From: Caulobacter sp. BK020
GTDB lineage: Bacteria > Pseudomonadota > Alphaproteobacteria > Caulobacterales > Caulobacteraceae
Assembly (NCBI RefSeq): GCF_004342605.1
Contig: NZ_SLZL01000002.1
Location: forward strand, 1-64,000
DNA length: 64,000 nt
Reading direction: 5' to 3'
Shown here: one piece after another, positions 15,704 through 25,500 of the stretch
Numbering within the stretch: position 1 is the stretch's first letter
Layout: each line of letters begins with the position of its first letter
Program-made: the position numbers and the translations under genes
The notes under the pieces: generated by a model
Told to the model about the DNA's origin: nothing
Database searches by the model: none
The model's input: the letters and a program-made list of their open reading frames with translations, nothing else

Positions 15704-16294
15704 TCAGGCGGCGCGATCCGCCGAGCGATAGGCGTCGATGCGTTGGAAGATCGCCGCCATGGCCGCGTGGGCCGGCTGGTGGTCCTCGGCGATCTCACCC
15801 TTGGCGAAGATCTGGACCAGACGGTCGCGCGCCCGGCTGACCCGGCTCTTGATGGTGCCCAGCGCCGCCCCGGTGACGTCGCTGACCTCTTCATAGGACA
15901 TGCCGGCGGCGCCGATCAGGATCAGGGCCTCGCGCTGGTCGGGCGGCAGCATGTCCAGGGCCCGACGCAGTTCGTCCAGTTCCAGGGAAGCGGTCGGATT
16001 GGAGATCGACACCAGGGTCTGTTCCGCCAGCTCCGGATCGAGGGCGCACGAGCGCCACGAGCGGCGCTTTTCCGAATAGAAGACGTTGCGCAGGATCATG
16101 AAGGTCCAGGCCTTCATGTTGGTGCCGGGCTGGTAGGATTCCCGCGAGGCCAGGGCCTTGGCCAGGGCGTCCTGGGCCAGGTCATCGCCATGGCTGGCGT
16201 TGCCGGTCAGCGAGCGGCCGAAGGCGCGCAGCTGAGGGATCAGGGCGACGAGCTCGCGTTCGAAGGTCGTCTTGGCCGAGTCTTGGTGGGTCAT
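15704..16294 (-). CDS. EcfG-type ECF sigma factor of the general stress response
   Basis: The 196-residue sigma factor has region 2 (RAFGRSLTGNASHGDDLAQD, then MKAWTFMILRNVFYSEKRR) and region 4 (LPPDQREALILIGAAGMSYE, then GTIKSRVSRARDRLVQIF). The C-terminal tail AAIFQRIDAYRSADRAA is typical of EcfG proteins. In Caulobacter, SigT is encoded with nepR and phyR; neither is here, so this is more likely the second paralogue (SigU-like) or a further copy. A near-consensus EcfG site lies upstream, suggesting control by a sigma factor of its own type. Confidence 0.9.
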   Translation of the reverse strand: MTHQDSAKTTFERELVALIPQLRAFGRSLTGNASHGDDLAQDALAKALASRESYQPGTNMKAWTFMILRNVFYSEKRRSWRSCALDPELAEQTLVSISNPTASLELDELRRALDMLPPDQREALILIGAAGMSYEEVSDVTGAALGTIKSRVSRARDRLVQIFAKGEIAEDHQPAHAAMAAIFQRIDAYRSADRAA

Positions 16295-16320
16295 GGTGAT
16301 GGTCCCCGTTGCAGAGACTG

Positions 16321-16345
16321 AACGCGCTCAGCCAACCAAGGCTCC
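16321..16345 (-). promoter_or_regulatory. Candidate EcfG promoter of the sigma gene
   Basis: On the minus strand GGAGC (16345-16341), a 16-bp spacer and CGTT (16324-16321) differ from the GGAAC-N16-CGTT consensus at one position. The site ends 27 bp before the sigma factor's ATG. Auto- or cross-activation is usual for such genes, but the mismatch makes this tentative. The rest of 16295-16549 shows nothing else I can name. Confidence 0.5.
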
Positions 16346-16549
16346 GCTTCGAGGTAAAAATATTTGACGATCGCGAGCGTCGGCGGGCCTTCGAGGATCG
16401 CCATCACCGTCCAAGACGGAGCGCGTCCATGTCGGCGATGTCGAGAGACCGGGTCCGCCCGGCGAAACCCGCGAGGCCGTGGCCGGTTCCGGCGATCTAG
16501 TCGGCTCAAGGACTGGTGTTCTCCTCCCACCCGCGTTAGCAGACCGCCC

Positions 16550-18178
16550 ATGATCCGCCTCGACAACATCTCCAAGCAAAACGGCCACCAGATCCTGTTC
16601 ATCGAAGCCTCGATGGGCATCCAGAAGGGCGAAAAGGTCGGACTGGTCGGCCCGAACGGCGCCGGCAAGACGACGCTGTTCCGCATGATCACCGGCCAGG
16701 AGCAGCCCGACGACGGGCTTGTCGCGATCGATCCCGGCATGAGGATCGGCTATTTCAGCCAGGATGTCGGCGAGATGTCGGGCCAGAGCGCGGTCGCCGC
16801 GGTGATGGACGGCGTCGGTCCCGTCAGCGCGCTGGCGGCCGAAATGGCCAAGCTCGAGGCGGCCATGGTCGATCCGGACCAGGCCGACCAGCTGGACGCC
16901 GTCATGGAACGCTATGGCGAGGTGCTGGAACGCTTCCAGGAACTGGACGGCTATGCGCTGGAGGCGCGGGCGCGCGAGGTGCTGGCCGGCCTGAGCTTCA
17001 GCCAGGAACGCATGGACGGGGATGTCGGCATGCTGTCCGGCGGCTGGAAGATGCGCGTGGCGCTGGCCCGCATCCTGCTGATGCGCCCCGACGGCATGCT
17101 GCTGGACGAGCCCAGCAACCACCTGGACCTGGAAAGCCTGATCTGGCTGGAGGCGTTCCTGAAGAACTACGACGGCGCGCTGCTGATGACCTCGCACGAT
17201 CGCGCCTTCATGAACCGCATCATCGGCAAGGTGGTGGAGATCGACGCGGGAACCTTGATCAGCTATTCGGGCGATCTGGACTTCTACGACCAGCAGCGCG
17301 CGCTGGGCGAGGCGCAACGCCAGGCGCAGTACGAACGCCAGCAGGCCATGCTGGCCAAGGAAATCAAGTTCATCGAGAAGTTCAAGGCGCGCGCCTCGCA
17401 CGCCGCCCAGGTCCAGAGCCGGGTCAAGAAGCTCGACAAGATCGAACGCGTCGAGGCTCCGCGCCGCCGCCAGTCGGTTCAGTTCGAATTCCAGAGCCCG
17501 CCGCGGTCGGGCGAAGACGTGATCAGCCTGCGCAATGTCCACAAGGGCTACGGCGCCCGGCCGATCTATGAGGGCCTGGATTTCCTGGTCCGCCGCAAGG
17601 AGCGCTGGTGCGTCCTGGGCGCCAACGGCGCCGGCAAGTCGACCCTGCTGAAACTGGTCGCCGGCGACACCAAGCCCGACCAGGGCGCGGTCAATGTCGG
17701 GGCCAGTGTGAAGATGGGCTATTTCGCCCAGCACTCCATGGACCTGCTGGACGGCGAAGAGACGATCTTCGAGTCCCTGGAGCGTTCGTTCCCGCAGGCG
17801 GGGCAGGGGAGCTTGCGAACCCTGGCGGGCTGCTTTGGCTTCTCCGGCGACGATGTCGAAAAACCCTGCCGCGTCCTGTCCGGCGGCGAGAAGGCGCGTC
17901 TGGTCATGGCCAAGATGTTGTTCGACCCGCCGAACCTGCTGGTGCTGGACGAGCCGACCAACCACCTGGACATGGTCACCAAGGAGATGCTGGTGAAGGC
18001 CCTGGCGGACTTCGAGGGCACCATGCTGTTCGTCTCGCACGACCGCCATTTCCTGGCGGCGCTGTCGAACCGCGTGCTGGAACTGACGCCCGAGGGCGTC
18101 CACCAGTACGGCGGCGGCTACACGGAATATGTCGCCCGCACGGGCCAGGAAGCGCCAGGACTGCACCCGGGAGCCTAG
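16550..18178 (+). CDS. ABC-F family ATPase (EttA/Uup/YheS type)
   Basis: The 542-residue cytoplasmic protein has two ATPase domains and no membrane segments. Domain one has GPNGAGKTT, LSGGWKMRVALARIL and LLDEPSNHLDLESLIW. Domain two has GANGAGKST, LSGGEKARLVMAKML and VLDEPTNHLDMVTKEM. They are joined by a charged linker (EAQRQAQYERQQAMLAKEIK). ABC-F proteins act on ribosomes, relieving stalls or controlling elongation. The ATG at 16550 gives the usual start MIRLDNISKQNG. The closest branch is uncertain (Uup/YheS-like). Confidence 0.92.
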   Translation: MIRLDNISKQNGHQILFIEASMGIQKGEKVGLVGPNGAGKTTLFRMITGQEQPDDGLVAIDPGMRIGYFSQDVGEMSGQSAVAAVMDGVGPVSALAAEMAKLEAAMVDPDQADQLDAVMERYGEVLERFQELDGYALEARAREVLAGLSFSQERMDGDVGMLSGGWKMRVALARILLMRPDGMLLDEPSNHLDLESLIWLEAFLKNYDGALLMTSHDRAFMNRIIGKVVEIDAGTLISYSGDLDFYDQQRALGEAQRQAQYERQQAMLAKEIKFIEKFKARASHAAQVQSRVKKLDKIERVEAPRRRQSVQFEFQSPPRSGEDVISLRNVHKGYGARPIYEGLDFLVRRKERWCVLGANGAGKSTLLKLVAGDTKPDQGAVNVGASVKMGYFAQHSMDLLDGEETIFESLERSFPQAGQGSLRTLAGCFGFSGDDVEKPCRVLSGGEKARLVMAKMLFDPPNLLVLDEPTNHLDMVTKEMLVKALADFEGTMLFVSHDRHFLAALSNRVLELTPEGVHQYGGGYTEYVARTGQEAPGLHPGA

Positions 18179-18260
18179 GGCGCTCGCGGGCCGAGGGAGG
18201 AAGGCTGGTCGGCAGGTCGCTTTGATCTGTCGACGGAAGCGAACCTGGCCCGGATACGAA

Positions 18261-18284
18261 AAATCCGGCCGAAAGGCCGGATTT
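18261..18284. terminator. Bidirectional terminator between the ABC-F gene and tRNA-Asn
   Basis: AAATCCGGCC (18261-18270), a GAAA tetraloop and GGCCGGATTT (18275-18284) form a perfect 10-bp stem. On the minus strand the stem ends in TTTTTCG, so it should terminate the tRNA transcript. On the plus strand TTTCTCTC follows, giving partial termination of the ABC-F transcript. Confidence 0.88.
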
Positions 18285-18300
18285 CTCTCAAGACCAGAGG

Positions 18301-18375
18301 TGGCTCCGCGGGTAGGATTCGAACCTACGACCAGCCGGTTAACAGCCGGCTGCTCTACCACTGAGCTACCGCGGA
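18301..18375 (-). tRNA. tRNA-Asn (GTT)
   Basis: Read on the minus strand it folds as a full cloverleaf: acceptor TCCGCGG/CCGCGGA, D arm GCTCAGTGGTAGAGC, anticodon arm CCGGCTGTTAACCGG with GTT in the loop, T arm with GGTTCGAATCC, discriminator G and an encoded CCA. It lies between a terminator on each side. Confidence 0.97.
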
Positions 18376-18441
18376 ACAGGTCGCCTCAGGAAGAGGCCGG
18401 GTGATAGCCGCCGATTTGACTCGGTGCAAGCGCATTCGGAC

Positions 18442-18472
18442 AAAAAAACAGCCCGGTCGACGACCGGGCTGT
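18442..18472 (-). terminator. Terminator downstream of the GH3 gene
   Basis: ACAGCCCGGTCG (18448-18459) and CGACCGGGCTGT (18461-18472) are perfectly complementary; on the minus strand a run of seven T follows. It lies about 100 bp past the GH3 stop and just before tRNA-Asn. The intervening 18473-18570 shows no gene. Confidence 0.9.
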
Positions 18473-18570
18473 GGAAAGTCAGTGATGTGGGGTGTCTTCA
18501 AGAAAGACCAGTCGAAATTCGGCTTTTATGGTTAATCGGACCTTAATTTCACCTGCGACCAAATGGCTCC

Positions 18571-20817
18571 TCAGCGCTTGATCAGGCCGACGGGAATCGA
18601 CCGGGCGGCGAGCGCGACCTGGGCCTTGGCGGCCGTGTCGCGCGACGAGGTGCCCAGGCTGACCGTGTAGTCGCCAGCCGCCACCGACCAGCCGTGGGCC
18701 TTGTCGTTCCAGGTGGCCAGCAGGCGCGGATCGACGCTCAGCGACACCCTTGTGGTCGCGCCGGGCGCCAGCTCGACCTTCCTGAAGCCCGCCAGGCGCT
18801 GGGGCGCTTCCCAGCCGCCCGCCTGGGGCGCGACATAGACCTGCGGCACGGCCTTGCCGGTCCGCTTGCCGGTGTTCCTGACGTCGAAGCTGACGGTCAG
18901 GACGCCGCCCTTGGCCTCGGCCTTCAGGTTGTCGTAGGCGAAGGTCGTGTACGACAGGCCGTGGCCGAAGGCGAACAGCGGCTGGTGGCCCTTCTTGTCG
19001 AACCACTTGTAGCCAACCGCCGCGCCCTCGATCGTATAGTCGACCGCGAACAGGTCGTCGGGCTTCTTCGGATCGCCGTCCAGCACCGGGCGCGGCAGCT
19101 GGTCCAGGGCGGCCGGGAAGGTGACGGGCAGGCGGCCCGAGGCGTCGACCGCGCCGGTCAGCACGCTGGCGATCGCCTCGCCGCCTTCCGAGCCGGGGTA
19201 CCAGGCCTCGACCACCGCGCCGACCTTGGACAGCCACGGCATCAGCACCGGGCCGCCGGTCTCCAGCACCACCACCGTCTTGCCATTGGCCGAGGCGACG
19301 GCGTCGATCAGGGCGTCCTGGTCGTTTTCCAGCGTCAGGGGGCTGTCGAAGGCCTCGCCGTTCCACTGGGTGGCGAACACCAGGACCACGTCGCTGGCGG
19401 CGGCCAGCTTGGCGGCGGCGGCCTTGTCCTTGCCGTCGGCGAACTGGATGTCGGCGCCGGGCAGGCGGGCCTTCAGCGCCTTCAGCGGCGAGGAGGGGAA
19501 ATAGATCATCGGGCCGGGCCAGGTGGCCGGACCCTCGCCCTGCACGGCGCGGCCGCCGATCGGGTAGACCTGGGACGAGCCGCCGCCCGACAGCACGCCG
19601 ACGTCGGCATGGCCGCCGATCACGGCGATCTTCCTGGCCATCGACAGGAGCGGCAGCAGGCTCTTGTCGTTCTTCAGCAGCACCACGCCTTCCTCGGCGT
19701 CGGCCCGGGTGGCCTTGGCGTGGGCGGCGTAGTCGATCGACGCGATCTTGACCGGCTTTTCGACCACGCCGCTGGCGAACAGGCCGCGCAGCACGCGGCG
19801 GGCCATGTCGTCGAGCCGGGCCTGGCTGACCTCGCCCGACTTCAAGGCGTCCTTCAGCGCTCCCTTGAAGAACGGCTGGGTGTCGAATGCGTCGCCGGCT
19901 GATTCCTGGTCGAGGCCGGCGTTGATCGCCTTGGCGCTGGAATGGGCCGCGCCCCAGTCGGACATCACGTAGTTCTTGTAGCCCCAGTCCTGCTTGAGGA
20001 CCTTGTTGAGCAGGAAGTCGTTCTCGCAGGCGTAGTCGCCGTTGACGCGGTTGTAGGCGCACATCACCGCGTGCGGGTCGGAGGCCTCGATGGCGAACTG
20101 GAAGGCCAGCAGGTCGGAGGTGCGCAGGTCGGTCTCGCCGATCCTGGCGTCCAGCACGAAGCGGCCGGTTTCCTGGGCGTTCAGGGCGTAGTGCTTGATG
20201 GTCGAGACGATGGCGTTGGACTGGATGCCCTTGATCTGGGCCCCCACCATCTGGCCGGCCAGCCAGGGGTCCTCGCCGCCATATTCGAAGTTGCGGCCGT
20301 TGCGCGGTTCGCGGACCAGGTTCACGCCGCCGGCCAGCATGACGTTGAAGCCCGAGGCGCGGGCCTCGGCGCCGATCATCGCCCCGCCGGCCTGGGCCAG
20401 TTGCGGGTTCCAGGTGGCGGTGGTGGCCATGCCGGAGGGCAGGGCGGTGCGCTCGCGCTTGTTGGGCTCGCCGCCCTGGGTGGCCACGCCGACGCCGGCG
20501 TCGGTCTGGAACTGGGCCGGGATGCCCAGGCGGGCGATTCCCGGCACGTAGCCGGCCGAGCCGGCCAAGGCCTCGGGCACGCGCTTGTACTTGTCGCCCA
20601 TGTCGGCGCCGAAGAAGCCGAAGATGACCGTCAGCTTCTCGTCCTGGGTCATGGCCTTGACCGCCAGGTCGGCGCGCGTGTCGGCGTCCAGCTTGGGGTT
20701 CAGCCACGGACGGGCGGCGGGGGCGGAGGTCTGGGCGCACGCGGTGGAAGCCAGGACGCCGGCGGACGCGCCGAGCATGAGGGCCAGGGCCGGGCCCCGC
20801 CAGGTCTGTCGGTTCAT
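18571..20817 (-). CDS. Glycoside hydrolase family 3 beta-glucosidase/xylosidase, exported
   Basis: The 748-residue protein has a signal peptide (cleavage likely at ACAQ), a GH3 N-terminal barrel, a C-terminal alpha/beta domain and a fibronectin-III-like end (DVRNTGKRTGKAVPQVYV). The nucleophile is the Asp of YVMSDWGAAHS, about residue 287. KHYALNAQE and an ALPSGMATTATWNPQLA segment are also conserved. It would split beta-linked oligosaccharides in the periplasm. GGGAGGT precedes the ATG. It follows the LacI gene by 58 bp, so the regulator probably controls its own operon. Confidence 0.93.
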   Translation of the reverse strand: MNRQTWRGPALALMLGASAGVLASTACAQTSAPAARPWLNPKLDADTRADLAVKAMTQDEKLTVIFGFFGADMGDKYKRVPEALAGSAGYVPGIARLGIPAQFQTDAGVGVATQGGEPNKRERTALPSGMATTATWNPQLAQAGGAMIGAEARASGFNVMLAGGVNLVREPRNGRNFEYGGEDPWLAGQMVGAQIKGIQSNAIVSTIKHYALNAQETGRFVLDARIGETDLRTSDLLAFQFAIEASDPHAVMCAYNRVNGDYACENDFLLNKVLKQDWGYKNYVMSDWGAAHSSAKAINAGLDQESAGDAFDTQPFFKGALKDALKSGEVSQARLDDMARRVLRGLFASGVVEKPVKIASIDYAAHAKATRADAEEGVVLLKNDKSLLPLLSMARKIAVIGGHADVGVLSGGGSSQVYPIGGRAVQGEGPATWPGPMIYFPSSPLKALKARLPGADIQFADGKDKAAAAKLAAASDVVLVFATQWNGEAFDSPLTLENDQDALIDAVASANGKTVVVLETGGPVLMPWLSKVGAVVEAWYPGSEGGEAIASVLTGAVDASGRLPVTFPAALDQLPRPVLDGDPKKPDDLFAVDYTIEGAAVGYKWFDKKGHQPLFAFGHGLSYTTFAYDNLKAEAKGGVLTVSFDVRNTGKRTGKAVPQVYVAPQAGGWEAPQRLAGFRKVELAPGATTRVSLSVDPRLLATWNDKAHGWSVAAGDYTVSLGTSSRDTAAKAQVALAARSIPVGLIKR

Positions 20818-20875
20818 AGTACCTCCCGTTCTATCGGCGCGGACGATACTCGCCGGCGCATGTTGGAATTGCGGC

Positions 20876-21898
20876 CTAGCTGGTTCGGGCCGGGCCGGTG
20901 GAATCGCGGATCACCAGGCTGTGCTGGGTCAGGATGGTCGCCGCCGCCTTGCCGAGCGCGGCGTTGGCGCTCCAGGCGTTGAGGGCGGTGATCGCCCGCT
21001 GGGTCATCTGGTCGAACGGCTGGCGGATCGTGGTCAGGGAGGGCCAGATCGCGGCGGCGATCGGCGCGTCGTCGAAGCCGACCACCGACAGCTCGTCGGG
21101 CAGCTTCAGGCCGCGCCGCTGGGCCTCCATGCAAGTGGCGGCGGCCATGTCGTCATTGGCCGCGAAGATGGCGGTCGGCGGATCGTCCATGTCCAGCAGG
21201 GCCTGGGCGCCGGCCAGGCCGCCCTTGAAGCTGAAGTCGCCGGGGACGATCAGGGCGGGATCCGGGCGCGGCTTGCCGGCCGCGGCGTAGGCTTCGTAGA
21301 AGCCGTTGCGGCGCAGGGTGCTGGCGGCGTGGTCGGGATGGCCGGCGATGTGGCCGATCCGTTCGTGTCCCAGGCTGAACAGGTGCTCGACCACCTCTCG
21401 GGCGGCGGCGCGGTCGTCCATCACGATGCTGGGCGACAGGGAATCAGGGCTGGTCGGTGAGATCAGCACGCAGCGTACGCCGTGCTCGCGCAACAGGGCC
21501 TTCAGCGGCGCGAAATCGCATTCGGGCGGCAGCAGCACCATCTCGCGGATGCCGCCCTCGGTCACGAAGGCGCGGATGCGGTTCTGCCAGCCGGCCATGT
21601 CGCCCTCGACCAGCTCGGCCGACAGGTGGCGGCCGTTCTGCAGGCAGGCGACCATCAGGGCGTGGTGGATCCGGGTCTGGTAGCCGCCGCTGGGGTCGCC
21701 CATCAGGATGCCGACCGCCGGGGCGGCCTGGGCGCGCAGGCCCCGCGCCACGGCGTTGGGATGGTAATCCAGGGCCTGCATGGCGGCTTGCACCCGCTCG
21801 CGGGTCTTGGCGCTGACGCTCTCGTGGTCGTTCATCACCCGCGAGACGGTCTTGGGCGACACGCCCGCCTGCAGCGCCACATCGTGGATCGTCGCCAT
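20876..21898 (-). CDS. LacI-family transcriptional repressor of the glycan locus
   Basis: The 340-residue protein has the N-terminal helix-turn-helix ATIHDVALQAGVSPKTVSRV and hinge YHPNAVARGLRAQ, then a periplasmic-binding-protein-like effector domain (AVGILMGDPSGGY, later AIFAANDDMAAATCMEAQ and VGFDDAPIAA). The ATG at 21898 is chosen because it starts at the conserved MATIHDVA; upstream starts add a non-conserved tail. It is co-oriented with the GH3 gene and divergent from the TonB receptor. A beta-glycoside-derived sugar is the likely inducer, by inference. Confidence 0.92.
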   Translation of the reverse strand: MATIHDVALQAGVSPKTVSRVMNDHESVSAKTRERVQAAMQALDYHPNAVARGLRAQAAPAVGILMGDPSGGYQTRIHHALMVACLQNGRHLSAELVEGDMAGWQNRIRAFVTEGGIREMVLLPPECDFAPLKALLREHGVRCVLISPTSPDSLSPSIVMDDRAAAREVVEHLFSLGHERIGHIAGHPDHAASTLRRNGFYEAYAAAGKPRPDPALIVPGDFSFKGGLAGAQALLDMDDPPTAIFAANDDMAAATCMEAQRRGLKLPDELSVVGFDDAPIAAAIWPSLTTIRQPFDQMTQRAITALNAWSANAALGKAAATILTQHSLVIRDSTGPARTS

Positions 21899-22007
21899 GA
21901 CCTTGTTGCACCCGGACTCCAGGGATCGCCACGCGCCGACCATCCTGGTCGTCGCCTGCCCCCGCCGCCCAAGCCATAGCCTAGCCCGACAACGATGTCA
22001 TGCGGCA

Positions 22008-22023
22008 GGACAAATATTTGTCC
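22008..22023. promoter_or_regulatory. Perfect 16-bp palindrome, candidate operator
   Basis: GGACAAATATTTGTCC is fully self-complementary and lies 110 bp upstream of the LacI start. A related broken palindrome, GACAAGGACATTTGTC, occurs at 22328-22343 near the receptor promoter. The pairing suggests one regulator acting on both sides of the region. Confidence 0.5.
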
Positions 22024-22300
22024 GATGGTGGACATCCAATAAGACATTTCGGGTCAAATCCAATGGTTTCAGGCGGAAATCGCGGGATGACGTTGGGGAA
22101 GCTCCCGGTCGAGCTTACGTTAGGCTCGCGATTAGCGTGTCGGGAAAAGGCTTGACCCTCCTCACCAGGTTCGCGGCTGGTCGAAGCCTTATCCTGATTG
22201 TAATACTAATGAAAACAATGAATTAATTTGAGCCCGACCATTGGTCGGCAGGGCGGAGAGGTCCGATGCGCGAGCGTTTTTGCATAGGCGCGTCGCAAAA

Positions 22301-22314
22301 TGACAACGTTGACA
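22301..22314. promoter_or_regulatory. Candidate LacI-type operator
   Basis: TGACAACGTTGACA is palindromic apart from one position per half and has the central CG and AACGTT core common for LacI-family operators. It overlaps a TTGACA hexamer upstream of the TonB receptor gene, so binding there could block transcription. Confidence 0.5.
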
Positions 22315-22537
22315 TTTCGATTGACACGACAAGGACATTTGTCGATCTTGAGACACGGCTGGGGAGGGCGTGAGCCAGCGCGGACGTCGAGAGGCGTCGG
22401 TTCGCCAGCGAAATTCGCTTGAAGACGGGACCGGCGGCTCAGCCGAGCGCCCCGACGACAGGTGAAGCCAAGACGCAGCCCGCGCCGAAACCGGCCGGGT
22501 CAAGAACGGCCATAAAAACGTTTGGGGAGCGAAGACC

Positions 22538-25500
22538 TTGTCCAATCCACGAAACCAGTCCGCTTGGACGCGGGGCATGACCCTGGCGCTGCTGGCGGGG
22601 GCCTCGTCCATGGCCCTGGCCACGGGCGCCCACGCCCAGGCCGCGCCCGACGATTCGGCGCAGGTCGAGGAAATCGTCGTCACCGGCATCCGCGGCTCGC
22701 AGATGCGCTCGGTCGACGTCAAGCGCCGCGAGGCCTCGATCGTCGACGCCATTTCGTCGGAAGACATCGGCAAGCTGCCCGACGTCACCATCGCCGACTC
22801 GCTGCAGCGGATCCCGGGCATCCAGATCAAGCGCGACGCGGGCGAGGGCGCGACGGTCAACATCCGCGGCCTGGCCCAGGTCATCACCCTGCTGAACGGC
22901 GAGCAGTACCTCAGCGCCGGCAACATGGGCTCGGCCCAGCCGAACCTGCTGGACGTGCCGTCGCAGCTGATGAACTCGGTGGTGGTCTACAAGTCGACCG
23001 ACCCGACCAACGCCCTGTCGGGCATCACCGGCACCATCGACCTGCGCACCCGCCGTCCGTTCCAGATGGAGCAGGGGCTGTCGATCGCCGGCGGCGTCGA
23101 AGGCCAGCGCGGCGAGCGCACCAAGGAAAACGACTACCTGATTAACGGCCTGGTCAACTGGCGCAACGACCGCGTCGGCCTGATGGTCTCGGCCGCGGCC
23201 AGCAAGGCCAACCTGGGCAACAACTCGTCGGGCGTTGTGGGCCTGTCGGGCAACAACGACTGGGGCGGCTCGGCCGCCAACAACTTCATCTCGCCGCACG
23301 GCTTCGAGAGCTTCCACCGCGAGGTCGAGCGCAAGCGCCTGGGCGTCAACGTCGCCTTCGAAGCCGACTTGGGCGAGGGTTTCACCCTGGTGGCCGAGGG
23401 CTTCTACGCCAAGCTCGACGAGTACAACCGCGCCGCCGGCATCAACATCTCCAACCGTTGGGACGGCGGCGCCTTCGGTGTCTGGACGACCCCGACCGCG
23501 TTCGAGAACACCGGCGAGGTCAGCACCGGCAACGGCCGCCCCTGGCTGGCGGTCGACGAGTACGACATCAACGCCTGGTGGGTGAACAGCTTCTCGGTCA
23601 ATCGCACCACCAAGTCGGAGACCAAGAACTACAACCTCGAACTGAAGTACGACAACGGCGGCAACTTCACCAGCGAGGTGCGGGCGATCCGCGCCAACGG
23701 CGACCGCCTCAGCATGAACGGCCAGGCCCAGGGCGACCTCAGCAACTGGCAGTACGCGCCGGGCCGCTTCACGCTGTTCCGCAACCCCGACGACCGCACG
23801 CGCGGCCCGTTCTATCCGGCCTCGATCTGCGCCCAGTATCCGGCGTCGCAACGCAGCAACGCCGTCGTGGGCAGCGCCGGGGGCTGCTACCTGAACCCCA
23901 ACCCGCTGGGCTACGGCGCCAATCCGCAGCTGCACTACAACATCGGGGGCAACAAGGCGGTCTGGAGCGGCTTCGACAACCCCCTGGCCGGCGGCCTGGG
24001 GGCGGGCAAGACCCTCAAGGACTACATGGCCAACAAGGACAGCTACGCGATCGCGGCGTTCTCCTCGGAAGGTAATAACGAGATCGAATCGGACATGAAC
24101 GTGTTCCGCGCCGAGGGACACTACAAGTTCGACAACAACTTCCTGGGCTTCATCACCAAGATCGACGCCGGCGTCCGCCAGAGCGACCGTTCGGTCGAGG
24201 TCGAGGCGTTCCACCTGTTCTCGCCGTTCTACGGCGGCACGCCGGGCGCGGTGCAGGCCAACGGCACGCCGGTGCCGGCCGCGGGCTGCTTCGCCCAGTG
24301 GAAGGCCATCGACGTGGTCATGAACCAGGACCAGTGCCAGGCCGGCGAGTTCGTGCCCAATCCGCTGGGCGGCGCTCCGGTCTTCCAGGGCTACACGGTC
24401 AACAAGCCGACCAAGATCGACGCCTACAACAACGTCATCTGGATGGACGACCTGGGCAGCATCACCCAGGGCATCCCGGGCTTCTGGGTTGTCGATCCGC
24501 ATGACTTCGACAATGTGGCCGCCTTCCAGCAGAAGGTGTTCGGCGCGGCCGTGCGCTACCAGATCCCCGGCGCGACCTACGACGTGACCCTGAAGGAGCA
24601 GAGCGCCTACGCCGACGCCAATTTCGAGATCGGCAAGCTGTCGGGCAACATCGGCCTGCACGTCATCCAGACCGACCTGCTGGTGAAGCAGAACCTGACG
24701 GGCGCCACCCAGAACTACGGCGACACCAACCTGGACGTCGGCGACACGGTCACCCGCCGCAAGTACACCGACTGGCTGCCGTCGCTGAACGCGGTCTACG
24801 ACTTCGACGACCACCTGAAGTTCCGCTTCGCCTATTCCAAGACGATGCAGCCGCTGGACCTGGGCAACTACGGCGGCGGTCTCAGCATCTCGACGGCCGA
24901 CTGCGGCACCAAGCCGGGCCGCTGCGTGACGGGCGCCAGCTCGTCGGGCAACCCGTACCTGGATCCGTGGCGCTCGACCAACTTCGACGGCGCGATCGAG
25001 TACTATTTCGGCGGAGCCTCGATGGTGAACCTGTCGGCCTTCAAGCTGAAGATCGACAGCTTCGTCACCGGCGGCACCACCACCGGCACCTTCAAGGACG
25101 AGGACGGCACGCCGCGCACCGTCAACGTCACCCAGCCCATCCAGGGCGACGGCGGTTCGGTCAAGGGCCTGGAAGTCGGCACGAAGCTGGCCTTCAGCGA
25201 CCTGCTGCCGGGCGGCGGCTTCTTCTCGAACTTCGGGGTCGACGCCAACGCCACCTATTCGCCCAGCTCGGAGTCGCGCCTGGGCCTGGATGGCAAGAAG
25301 CTGCCCTTCACCGACAACTCCAAGTACCAGTACAATCTCGTCGGCTGGTACCAGGACGACAAGTGGCAGGCCCGCGTCGCCTACAACTACCGGACCGACC
25401 GCCTCAGCAGCGTCTCCGGCAGCTCCGGCGACAACCTGGCGGTGTTCCAGGACGCCACCGGCTTCGTCGACGTGAACGTCAGCTACAATGTTCGCGACAA

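Larger units (their letters stand above)
21899..22537. other. 639-bp divergent regulatory region
   Basis: There is no convincing gene. It separates the LacI/GH3 operon from the TonB receptor operon. It holds a perfect 16-bp palindrome (22008-22023), a near-palindromic LacI-type site (22301-22314) and an AT-rich stretch around 22180-22345. Two TTGACA hexamers there (22309-22314, 22321-22326) could be -35 elements for the receptor gene, but no convincing -10 was found. Confidence 0.6.
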
